Origin: Shewanella corallii
Lineage (GTDB): Bacteria > Pseudomonadota > Gammaproteobacteria > Enterobacterales > Shewanellaceae
Assembly: GCF_023349125.1 (NCBI RefSeq)
Contig: NZ_JAKIKT010000011.1
Location: 1-64,000 of the forward strand
Direction of reading: 5' to 3'
Length of the DNA stretch: 64,000 nt
The notes under the pieces were generated by a model. It made no database searches. It saw only the letters and a program-made list of their open reading frames with translations, and had not been told where the DNA came from. Within the stretch, counting starts at the first letter, position 1; each line of letters begins with the position of its first letter. The translations under genes were made by a program, and so were the position numbers. Positions 1-6,894 of this stretch are shown in pieces.

Positions 1-106
1 GCGCTGTGGTCCCACCTGATCCCATTCCGAACTCAGAAGTGAAACGCAGCTGCGCCGATGGTAGTGTGGGGCTTCCCCATGTGAGAGTAGGTCATTGCCA
101 AGCGCC
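1..106 (+). rRNA. rrf: 5S ribosomal RNA, 5' end cut by the window
   Basis: The sequence matches the conserved gammaproteobacterial 5S rRNA from the early GTGGTCCCACCTGA segment through the GAACTCAGAAGTGAAACGC and GCGCCGATGGTAGTGTGG blocks. It ends in the helix I strand TTGCCAAGCGCC at about 106. Comparison with E. coli suggests that about 15 bases of the 5' end lie outside the window. It is the last rRNA of an operon that continues with tRNA-Asp. Confidence 0.95.
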
Positions 107-153
107 AATTTCTGGTTTCCACTTTTTGTAAAAAGTGAAATCAAAAACGAGTT

Positions 154-230
154 GGAGCGGTAGTTCAGTTGGTTAGAATACCGGCCTGTCACGCCGGGGG
201 TCGCGGGTTCGAGTCCCGTCCGCTCCGCCA
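154..230 (+). tRNA. tRNA-Asp (anticodon GTC)
   Basis: A 77-nt cloverleaf with acceptor stem GGAGCGG/CCGCTCC, D-arm, anticodon GTC at 188-190 within CCTGTCAC, T-arm GCGGGTTCGAGTCCCGT and an encoded CCA end. It lies 47 bases behind 5S rRNA, as is common at the distal end of gammaproteobacterial rRNA operons. Confidence 0.97.
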
Positions 231-235
231 CTTAC

Positions 236-269
236 AAAAAAGCCTCGTCAGAAATGACGAGGCTTTTTT
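236..269 (+). terminator. Rho-independent terminator of the rRNA/tRNA operon
   Basis: The inverted repeat AGCCTCGTCA / TGACGAGGCT (241-250 and 255-264) encloses a GAAA loop, with an A-run before it and six Ts behind. It begins 10 bases after the tRNA CCA. Confidence 0.93.
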
Positions 270-334
270 GTATTTAACGCTCCTGAAAGTGCTGCGGGCG
301 TCCCGTCCAACAGCGTCCCTGCTTAACAGCCCTG

Positions 335-675
335 TTATACCATTCCGCATTCCTGTTCAGTCACCTTTGCCCAGTCGCTGGCAAACACCTTTATCACTTG
401 CTGTGTATAGCTTACGAACTTGTTCCAAGCCTGACTGCAGGATTCCCTTATGTCCTCATATCCTTTGAAACAGCGATTAGCGAGATGATGTTGGCGCAGC
501 CTGCTCCACACCTGTTCAATGGGGTTGAGCTCCGGGGAATAGGGCGGCAATTTGAGTATCGATAAGTTGGGGATATCAACTGCAACGTCATTGATATGCC
601 ACCCTGCAACATCCATTACCACCACAGCATGTCGTCCTGGTTTAGTTCGATTGGCGATCAGTTCCTGGTACTGGC
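335..675 (-). pseudogene. IS630-family transposase remnant (C-terminal part)
   Basis: Reading leftwards, the intact frame gives a C-terminal IS630 DDE domain. It has a VVVMDVAGWH block carrying the second catalytic Asp and an LPPYSPELNPIEQVW block carrying the last acidic residue, and it stops at 335-337. Homologous-looking residues (QYQELIANRTKPGRH) extend upstream of any start codon to an in-frame stop near 672. The N-terminal half with the first Asp and the HTH is therefore missing. I see no complete inverted repeats or target duplication. It sits directly behind an rRNA operon terminator and is most likely a dead fragment. Confidence 0.8.
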
Positions 676-981
676 GTTATTAACAAATGACGTGATTTCA
701 GTATCTGGTTGCAGCACTCTGAATTGCCTGGCAGAAGAGATATCTGGAGAAATGTCAGCAAACATACGAAGCATGAATGTTGAATATTCCGCTTAAGCAC
801 AAGAGGTTAGCTACACCATCTGGTGAGCCTGTATCTGACATATGGTTTGCTGTGAAAACGGACTTTGAGTTTGGTTGGAGAGACACTTTAGGGGGGCACA
901 ACAGTGCGTAGACCCCATTTTGTGGTGGCAACTGTAGCTCAGTTAATATAAGGAATTAGCGAAAGCCTGTTTCACGGCTAT
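676..981. other. Intergenic stretch without recognisable gene
   Basis: This is compositionally mixed sequence between the transposase fragment and the terminator of the dpaL operon. I find no conserved frame or RNA gene. It may be further remnant of the insertion event. Confidence 0.5.
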
Positions 982-1021
982 AAAAGAAAAAGCCACCCTC
1001 GGCCTGGGCCTTGGGTGACTT
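982..1021 (-). terminator. Rho-independent terminator of the regulator-ridA-dpaL operon
   Basis: On the minus strand the stem AGTCACCC / GGGTGGCT (one G-U pair) encloses the GGCCCAGGCC segment and is followed by TTTTTCTTTT. It begins 31 bases after the dpaL stop. Confidence 0.75.
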
Positions 1022-1051
1022 TGGGGGGAGGGTACAAGATAGTCAGAATAA

Positions 1052-2236
1052 TTAGTTAGCTGTATCCAGCATGCCTTCCCATACGATCTGGCGGTAGCGA
1101 ACAGGGTTGGTGTCGCCTTCAGTGCTGAACAGCATAATCACGGCATCCTTATCCAGGCCCAGCTGTTGACGCTGCTCTGCGTAATCTTCACGACTTGCCA
1201 GCATATACAGCAGACCCAGGGTCACTGCACCTGACTCACCACTGATCACCTTGGTGTCGCCTGCCAGTGGGTTACCCAGTACACGCATACCGGTAGCAGA
1301 TACCTTGTCTTCTACAGAAGCAAAGAAGCTGCTGCACTGCTTCAGGATTGGCCAGGTCACAGGGTTTGGTTCACCACAAGCCAGGCCAGCCATGATAGAG
1401 CTCAGATCACCGCCTACTGCGACCATACCACCTTGCTCACTGCTACCTGAACGGTAGATACAGTCAGCGGCACGTGGCTCAGCGATAATGGTCTTGAAGT
1501 TTTCTGCGCCCAGTTTGTCGGCGAAGTAACCCAGGATACCGCCGGCCATGGCACCAACACCTGCCTGCAGCATGATATGAGTAGGCTTGATACCCAGCTC
1601 TTCTACTTGTTCCTGCGCTTCAACTGCCATGGTCATATAACCCTGAGAAATCCAGGTAGGGATCTTCTCATAGCCTTCCCATGCAGTGTCCTGCACCAGC
1701 ATCCAGCCATTTTCTTCGGCTGTCTGGTTGGCAATACGTACTGTGTCGTCATAGTTCACATCAGTAACGATACACTCAGCACCCAATCCTTTGATGCGGT
1801 CTACGCTGGCCTGCGGAGAGCCTTTTGGCATGTACACTACTGCTTTCTGACCCATTTCACGGGCAGCCCAGGCAACACCTGTTCCGTGGTTACCAGCTGT
1901 TGCAGTGGCGAATACCAAAGGTTCGCTCAGTTTCTCAGACACTGTCTTCAGGTCGATCTCACTGATATCTACACCCAGGTGCTCAGCCAGTTGCTTACCC
2001 AGTGCATAAGAGCCGCCCAATACTTTGAACGCATTCAGGCCAAATCGGAAAGATTCGTCCTTTACCAGAATGGCTTTGACGCCCAGGCGGGCTGCCAACT
2101 GCTCCAGTGAAACCAGTGGAGTTGGCTTGTAACCCTCAATTTGTTGATGGAATTGACGGGTTTGTTCAGCGATCTGTGCGGTAAACAGGGCAGAGGTTTC
2201 GCCGTTAAAGAACGCGTTTTGAGTCAGCTTTAGCAT
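1052..2236 (-). CDS. dpaL: Diaminopropionate ammonia-lyase
   Basis: A PLP enzyme of the tryptophan-synthase-beta fold that converts 2,3-diaminopropionate to pyruvate and two ammonia via 2-aminoacrylate. The N-terminus (FFNGETSALF, YKPTPLVSL) and the PLP-lysine motif RFGLNAFKVLGGSYA match E. coli YgeX/DpaL closely from memory. With the ATG at 2236 the protein has 394 residues and Lys71 binds PLP; a TTG at 2260 would add eight residues and give a length nearer E. coli's 398. A Gly-rich QAGVGAMAGG phosphate loop is present. It is the last gene of a leftward operon behind ridA, which fits because RidA hydrolyses the 2-aminoacrylate released by this class. The true substrate here could be a related diamino acid. 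Confidence 0.9.
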   Translation of the reverse strand: MLKLTQNAFFNGETSALFTAQIAEQTRQFHQQIEGYKPTPLVSLEQLAARLGVKAILVKDESFRFGLNAFKVLGGSYALGKQLAEHLGVDISEIDLKTVSEKLSEPLVFATATAGNHGTGVAWAAREMGQKAVVYMPKGSPQASVDRIKGLGAECIVTDVNYDDTVRIANQTAEENGWMLVQDTAWEGYEKIPTWISQGYMTMAVEAQEQVEELGIKPTHIMLQAGVGAMAGGILGYFADKLGAENFKTIIAEPRAADCIYRSGSSEQGGMVAVGGDLSSIMAGLACGEPNPVTWPILKQCSSFFASVEDKVSATGMRVLGNPLAGDTKVISGESGAVTLGLLYMLASREDYAEQRQQLGLDKDAVIMLFSTEGDTNPVRYRQIVWEGMLDTAN

Positions 2237-2328
2237 AGTAACCACTTTTATCAGAGACAAAGGGACCCCTGTCCCCTTCGACTAACTTGTCTGAAGGGGA
2301 GCCGGAATAACTTGTTATTTGGAACTAA

Positions 2329-2712
2329 TTATTTGATGAAGGCGATCGCTTCAACTTCTACCAGAGCGTCTTTTGGCAGACGGGCAGCCTGTACACAGGA
2401 ACGGGCTGGAGCCGCGTCAGTGCCGAAAACTTCGGTGTAAACTTCGTTGAAAGCCACGAAGTCTTCCATGTTAGCCAGGAAGCAAGTGGTTTTCAGAACA
2501 GTATCGGTACCGGCACCAGCTTGTTCCAGAACAGCTTTCAGGTTAGCCAGAGACTGATAAGCCTGCTCTTTGATACCGCCTTCCGGGAAAGCCATGGTGG
2601 CTGGATCCAGAGGCAGCTGACCAGAGGTGAATACCAGGTTCTGGAAAGCCAGGGCTTGAGAGTATGGACCGATGGCTGCTGGTGCGTTTTCAGTGTGGAT
2701 TACGTTTTTCAT
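2329..2712 (-). CDS. ridA: RidA family reactive-intermediate deaminase
   Basis: A 127-residue RidA/YjgF protein of normal length. It carries the family signatures NAPAAIGPYSQA near the N-terminus, FTSGQLPLDP, and the C-terminal PARSCVQAARLPKDALVEVEAIA with the conserved active-site Arg. The family hydrolyses reactive enamines/imines such as 2-aminoacrylate to keto acids plus ammonia. It lies 21 bases behind the regulator and 92 bases before dpaL, so co-expression with an aminoacrylate-generating lyase is the obvious reading. As housekeeping RidA is usually elsewhere, this may be a dedicated paralogue. Confidence 0.93.
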   Translation of the reverse strand: MKNVIHTENAPAAIGPYSQALAFQNLVFTSGQLPLDPATMAFPEGGIKEQAYQSLANLKAVLEQAGAGTDTVLKTTCFLANMEDFVAFNEVYTEVFGTDAAPARSCVQAARLPKDALVEVEAIAFIK

Positions 2713-2733
2713 AAGTCGAATCGTCTCTGCTGA

Positions 2734-3414
2734 TTAAGATTTAAATTCACGGATGTACTTGTACACCGCATGTTTTGTAATGTTCAGATGGTTAGCAACA
2801 ATGTTTGTTGCCTCTTTCAATTCAAAAATACCGTTATCAAACAGTATCTTGGTAATAGCTTTATTACGTCCCTTCAAGTTAACTGAAGGGTCGGCATCCA
2901 CGTCATTGACTGCGTGTTGCAGTGCCTGCTCAACCACTTCACCTGCTGAGGAACTGAAGTTCTCTTTAATCGCCAGGTTGGGTTGCTGCGACATGTCAGG
3001 CATCAGTGTCTTAATAATCTCCGGAAATGGATAAGACAGATTCATGTTGACGCAGAACATACCGATTGGCTTGCCATCTTCACCGGCCAGGATGCAGGTG
3101 CTGGATTTCAGCATTGAGCCATCTTTATTGGTACTGAAGTAGCTTTTCGGCGTGACATCACCGGTTTGCTCATAAAGGCGCAACATCTTCAGACCCAGAT
3201 CGGTAATAGGTGAACCCTCTTTACGGCCTGTATGGTGACCGTTAACTATTTTAACTACCGACTGTTCAAAGCTTTCCAGTGAATGAATAACGACTTCGCA
3301 GTGCGGTCCGATCAGGTCAGCCATACTGTCTGCCAGTCGAAAGTAGCCTTCCAGCAACTCTCTATCCCTTTGGGTAAATTCCATTTTTTGCAGACGTTCT
3401 GTCGTTTTACTCAT
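2734..3414 (-). CDS. YheO/DauR-like transcriptional regulator (PAS-like plus HTH)
   Basis: 226 residues. The N-terminal half (about residues 20-135) is a YheO-like PAS domain with GPHCEVVIHSLE and the conserved NGHHTGRKEGSPITDLGLKML block, and the C-terminal 60 residues are a DauR-type HTH (NKAITKILFDNGIFELKEAT, then HLNITKHAVYKYIREF). The relative DauR controls D-arginine catabolism. It is the first gene of the leftward operon and faces the M24-led operon across 344 bp holding three copies of one palindrome, so it probably regulates both directions in response to the substrate or an intermediate. The effector cannot be read from sequence. Confidence 0.88.
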   Translation of the reverse strand: MSKTTERLQKMEFTQRDRELLEGYFRLADSMADLIGPHCEVVIHSLESFEQSVVKIVNGHHTGRKEGSPITDLGLKMLRLYEQTGDVTPKSYFSTNKDGSMLKSSTCILAGEDGKPIGMFCVNMNLSYPFPEIIKTLMPDMSQQPNLAIKENFSSSAGEVVEQALQHAVNDVDADPSVNLKGRNKAITKILFDNGIFELKEATNIVANHLNITKHAVYKYIREFKS

Positions 3415-3482
3415 TTCAGATTACTTTTGTGAACTTTAGGTGGCGGTATTTTCAACCTATCCGGATTTCATTTCAAGTTTAG

Positions 3483-3500
3483 AATCAACTTTCGTTAACT
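3483..3500 (-). promoter_or_regulatory. Putative operator copy 1
   Basis: On the minus strand this reads AGTTAACGAAAGTTGATT, of the form GTTAAC-N4-GTTGAY. It is the copy nearest the regulator gene. Confidence 0.55.
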
Positions 3501-3597
3501 ATGGGACGTTTTTTTACTGCTTCAGGCAAGTCAAATTTAACTCTGGTTCAATATTTTTGACTGTGATCATGTTTTCGAGCGCAAGTGACCGGGGTAT

Positions 3598-3615
3598 GGT
3601 TAACAAACGTTGACC
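3598..3615 (+). promoter_or_regulatory. Putative operator copy 2
   Basis: GGTTAACAAACGTTGACC is a 7-bp inverted repeat with one mismatch around a 4-bp spacer. Confidence 0.6.
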
Positions 3616-3668
3616 ATGGGATTCAGGTCACATTTTTTAATTCAGCAAACAGTATTATTCGCCACATC

Positions 3669-3686
3669 AGTTAACGATAGTTGACT
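3669..3686 (+). promoter_or_regulatory. Putative operator copy 3
   Basis: AGTTAACGATAGTTGACT has the same half-sites and the same mismatch position as copy 2. It lies 73 bp upstream of the M24 start codon. Confidence 0.6.
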
Positions 3687-3699
3687 TAAAGAGTCTTTA

Positions 3700-3715
3700 G
3701 GTCACTTTTGTGACC
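3700..3715 (+). promoter_or_regulatory. Perfect palindrome GGTCAC-N4-GTGACC
   Basis: A 16-bp perfect inverted repeat with a TTTT spacer, 43 bp upstream of the M24 start codon. The half-site differs from the three GTTAAC-type operators, so it may serve a different protein or be a stronger variant. Confidence 0.5.
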
Positions 3716-3758
3716 CGTATTGCAACTAGGTCAGTTGTGTGAGAAGTGGAGAGTAATA

Positions 3759-4925
3759 ATGAAAAGCATACTGCAGCGTGGATTTACAACTGCTGAATTT
3801 GAAATGCGTGCAACTAAAGCACAGCAAATGATGCGCGAAAAGGAAGTTGACGCCATCGTGTTAACTACCGAGCCAAACGTTCGTTACTTCTCTGGCTTCC
3901 ACACTCAGTTCTGGCACAGCCCAACCCGTCCATGGTTCCTGATCCTGCCTGCAGAAGGCAAGCCGATTGCTGTTATCCCTGAAATTGGGGCCAGCGGTAT
4001 GGCCGGTACCTGGGTTGAAGACATTCGTACCTGGGCGTCTCCATGTCCTGAAGATGATGGCATCAGCATTGTTGCCAGTGTACTGAACAGCCTGCCATCT
4101 CGCTTCGGCCGCGTAGGTGCGACCCTGGGTATCGAGTCCCATTTGCGCATGCCGGTAAACAATTACCTGCAACTGACTAAATTGGTAACTAAAGAGTTTG
4201 TTGACGTGTCTCTGGCTATCCATGAGCTGCGTCAGGTGAAGTCTGCCGCTGAAATCGAAAAGACCCGTGAAATCTGTCGTATCACCAATGTTGGTTTCGA
4301 CAAGATCGCTTCCTACGCCAAAGTGGGCATGACTGAACGTGAAATCTGTAAGCAGTTTGGTATCGACATGCTGATGGAAGGCGCTGACGAATGTCCTTAC
4401 ATCATCGCTGGCTCAGGCCTGGATGGTTACGACAGCATCATCATGGGCCCAACTGATCGTGTCATCGAAGAAGGCGACGTGCTGATTATCGATACCGGTG
4501 CTGTACGCGACGGTTACTTCTCTGACTTCGACCGCAACTGGGCATTCGGCCATGCCAGCGAGCAGACCAAAGCGGCTTACCGCGCCACGTATGAAGCCAC
4601 AACTGCCGGTTTTGAAGCTGCCCGTCCTGGTAACACCACTTCTGATATCTACAACGCAATGTGGAAAGTACTGGAAGCCAATGGCGCCCTGGGTAACGAC
4701 GTAGGTCGTCTGGGGCACGGCCTGGGTATGGAGCTGACTGAGCGTCCATCCAACACAGCGACCGACAACACTGTACTGAAGCCAGGCATGGTAATGACTC
4801 TGGAGCCAGGCATGGTGTACGCACCGGGCAAGTCTATGGTTCACGAAGAGAACATTGTGATCACTGAAAACGGTGCCGAGTGGCTGAGCCGCCGTGCTGC
4901 CCCTGAGCTGCCGATTATCGACTGA
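3759..4925 (+). CDS. M24 family metallohydrolase (creatinase/ectoine-hydrolase-like)
   Basis: 388 residues in the pita-bread fold, with an N-terminal creatinase domain (about 1-150) and a C-terminal M24 domain. The five metal ligands are present: Asp245 (DTGA), Asp256 (SDFDR), His320 (GHGLG), Glu349 (LEPG) and Glu364 (HEEN). The ATG at 3759 is chosen because a GGAG box lies 7 bases before it; an upstream in-frame TTG at 3720 overlaps the operator repeats and has no such box. M24 enzymes cleave Xaa-Pro peptides or hydrolyse small cyclic and amidine substrates (creatinase, ectoine hydrolase DoeA/EutD). Pairing with an M20 deacylase and an Asp/Glu racemase-like protein favours the small-molecule role. 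Confidence 0.85.
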   Translation: MKSILQRGFTTAEFEMRATKAQQMMREKEVDAIVLTTEPNVRYFSGFHTQFWHSPTRPWFLILPAEGKPIAVIPEIGASGMAGTWVEDIRTWASPCPEDDGISIVASVLNSLPSRFGRVGATLGIESHLRMPVNNYLQLTKLVTKEFVDVSLAIHELRQVKSAAEIEKTREICRITNVGFDKIASYAKVGMTEREICKQFGIDMLMEGADECPYIIAGSGLDGYDSIIMGPTDRVIEEGDVLIIDTGAVRDGYFSDFDRNWAFGHASEQTKAAYRATYEATTAGFEAARPGNTTSDIYNAMWKVLEANGALGNDVGRLGHGLGMELTERPSNTATDNTVLKPGMVMTLEPGMVYAPGKSMVHEENIVITENGAEWLSRRAAPELPIID

Positions 4926-4990
4926 ATTTAACCGCCATGGCGTTTTTCGGAGGGGGGCCGGAAAACGTCATTAACCAAGAGAATCTCATT

Positions 4991-5764
4991 ATGATGAGTT
5001 TTGAAGAGTTCACTTCGTTTGAACAACCGCTGGATCACCAGCAAGCACCGCGTATTAACCGTGTGCATATTGGTCTGGTGCAGCTGAGTACTGACCACAG
5101 TCTGGAAATGGATTGGGCCAAGCTGCTCGGTACCCAGGCTGGTGTGTTCAGTTCACGTGTGTACTACTCCAGTGAAATGACTCCTGAGGCCCTGGATCAA
5201 ATCGCCACCGGCATCAGCGAAGCATCTGATCTGATTGCGACCGGTCTGCCAATGGATGTGATGGCATTTGGTTGTACTTCCGCTTCTATCATTATCGGTG
5301 AAGAGAAAGTCGCCCAGCTGTTGACCAAAAACCGTGGTGATATTCCTGCCACCAACCCATGGACCGCTGCCCAGGCTGCTTTCCGCCACCTGAACGCGAA
5401 AAAAATCGCCGTATTTTCCCCGTACCCAACCAGTGTTAACTACCCACTGTATCAGCAGCTGACCAATGCTGGTTTCGAGGTTGTGACTCTGGGCTCACTG
5501 GGAATTGAGCGCGATACCGATATCACTTTGGTTGCCAAAGAGTCCATGTTCGAGGCTCTGGAAACCATGCTGAAAGACTCTGATGCTGAGCTGGTATTTA
5601 TGTCCTGCACCAACCTGCGTGTACTGGACCATATCCAGGAAATTGAAGAGCGCTTCGGCCTGCCTGTTGTTTGTAGTAACTCAGCTATGTTCTGGCACGC
5701 CATGCACCTGACCGGCAACACTGCTCAGTGTCCGGGCTATGGCAAGCTGCTGAACGGCAAATAA
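4991..5764 (+). CDS. Asp/Glu racemase superfamily protein (maleate isomerase/EutA-like)
   Basis: 257 residues in two similar halves. Each half has the family cysteine: Cys95 in FGCTSASI and Cys206 in MSCTNLR. This fits maleate cis-trans isomerase, arylmalonate decarboxylase and EutA of ectoine clusters. The GEEKV segment after the first Cys and the PATNPWTAAQAAFRHL segment are also typical. The ATG at 4991 is preferred over 4937 because only it has a purine-rich AAGAGAA stretch upstream. It is 65 bases behind the M24 gene. The reaction (racemisation, isomerisation or C-N handling of an intermediate) cannot be fixed from sequence. Confidence 0.82.
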   Translation: MMSFEEFTSFEQPLDHQQAPRINRVHIGLVQLSTDHSLEMDWAKLLGTQAGVFSSRVYYSSEMTPEALDQIATGISEASDLIATGLPMDVMAFGCTSASIIIGEEKVAQLLTKNRGDIPATNPWTAAQAAFRHLNAKKIAVFSPYPTSVNYPLYQQLTNAGFEVVTLGSLGIERDTDITLVAKESMFEALETMLKDSDAELVFMSCTNLRVLDHIQEIEERFGLPVVCSNSAMFWHAMHLTGNTAQCPGYGKLLNGK

Positions 5765-5840
5765 AAAATATAAAGCTTAAAAAAGCAAAGTAACCAAATT
5801 AATTAATCCCTAATCATAAAATACATAAGGGAACACTGAG

Positions 5841-6830
5841 ATGACTAATACACAAAAAGGTTGGCTGGCCGCGATTTTCATCGGTTTGCTGTGGGGTATC
5901 CCGTGGATTGTTGGTACACCTATTCTGGAAGTAATGGATCCACAGGTGCTGGTATGGCTGCGCTATACCATCGCCTTTATCACCCTGGGCCTGATCTTCA
6001 ACATCGGTCTGGCCACCGGCAAGATGAAAAAGAAAGCCGACTTCAAACTGAACTGGGCTAACCGCAACGACATCTTTTGGGCTGCATGCTGCGGTATCAT
6101 TGGTCAGGGCGCTTTCAGCTTCCTGTCATTCCTGTCTCTGGATTACATTACCGCCTCTGAGAACGGCGTTATCCAGGGGCTGATCCCGATTCTTATCCTG
6201 TGCGTGGGCTTCCTGCGTCATGGCGAGCGCTTCACTGTGATGCAGATGATGTGTGCTCTGGGCGCGTTTGTTGGTGTGGCGATTCTGGTAATGGACCCTC
6301 AGTCTGAAACCAACGGTTTCAACATTGGTCACCTGATCTGTTTCGGTTCAGCTGCAAGCTTCGCGACCATGGCTTATGCCCGTGCCAAGCTGGCTGAGAA
6401 GTATGGCTCTGTAGCGACCATGTTCCACCAGTTCGTATTCGCCTCTCTGGGCTTCGGTCTGTACCTGTTCGTGGTTGGCGCTGATTTCAGCTCTGCACTG
6501 AACGTGTTCAGCTCTCCACTGCGCATTCTGTGTATCGCCATTCTGGGTGTGGGTATCTCAGGTATCAGCTACCTGATCTACATCTATGGTATGGAGCGTG
6601 TGGGTGTTGACGGTACCGGTATGGCACTGAACCTGATGCCTCTGTCCTCCTTCGTACTGGCGGTATTTGCTCTGGGTGAGCAGGTGACCCCAATGCGTTT
6701 GGTGGCAATCGCTGTAGTTATCATCTCTATGATGGCCTTTATGAAAGCTGGCAGCAAAAAGCAGGCTGCAGTTGCAGAGCCTGAGACAGCAAAAGACGTG
6801 ATGTCTTCCCGTCCTTGCCGCAGCCAGTAA
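5841..6830 (+). CDS. EamA/DMT family transporter
   Basis: 329 residues forming about ten transmembrane helices in two EamA repeats, starting with IFIGLLWGIPWIVG and ending in a short charged tail. The AAGGGAACACTGAG stretch supplies the ribosome site for the ATG at 5841. The family moves amino acids, purines and other small metabolites, and many members are exporters. Its place between the racemase-like and amidohydrolase genes, all on one strand, suggests it carries the substrate or a product of this island. Confidence 0.88.
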   Translation: MTNTQKGWLAAIFIGLLWGIPWIVGTPILEVMDPQVLVWLRYTIAFITLGLIFNIGLATGKMKKKADFKLNWANRNDIFWAACCGIIGQGAFSFLSFLSLDYITASENGVIQGLIPILILCVGFLRHGERFTVMQMMCALGAFVGVAILVMDPQSETNGFNIGHLICFGSAASFATMAYARAKLAEKYGSVATMFHQFVFASLGFGLYLFVVGADFSSALNVFSSPLRILCIAILGVGISGISYLIYIYGMERVGVDGTGMALNLMPLSSFVLAVFALGEQVTPMRLVAIAVVIISMMAFMKAGSKKQAAVAEPETAKDVMSSRPCRSQ

Positions 6831-6849
6831 TCAAACCCTAATTTTGACC

Positions 6850-6870
6850 GCCGGTGACTCAGTCACCGGC
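6850..6870 (+). other. Intergenic hairpin between transporter and amidohydrolase genes
   Basis: A 21-bp palindrome GCCGGTGACT-C-AGTCACCGGC, 24 bases before the M20 start. It has no T-run, so it is more likely an mRNA-stabilising or processing stem than a terminator. Confidence 0.5.
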
Positions 6871-6894
6871 TTATCGTAAGAAGAGAAACAAGTT

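Larger units (their letters stand above)
3415..3758. promoter_or_regulatory. Divergent control region of the catabolic island
   Basis: 344 bp between the regulator and the M24 gene. It holds three copies of an 18-bp imperfect palindrome (3483-3500, 3598-3615, 3669-3686), one perfect GGTCAC-TTTT-GTGACC palindrome (3700-3715) and a direct repeat of TAGGTCAnTTnTGTGA (3698-3713 and 3727-3742). No open frame is supported here. Confidence 0.7.

Noticed and set aside
169..468. Open frame running across tRNA-Asp and the terminator
   Set aside because: It overlaps a certain tRNA gene and a terminator and has no protein-like features.
930..995. String resembling a tRNA D-arm (ACTGTAGCTCAGTTAATATAAGG) behind the transposase fragment
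   Set aside because: No acceptor stem, anticodon arm or T-arm can be paired with it. It is at most a degraded remnant or chance.
3720..3758. Upstream TTG start for the M24 gene
   Set aside because: It would place coding sequence over the operator repeats and lacks a ribosome site, whereas the ATG at 3759 has GGAG.
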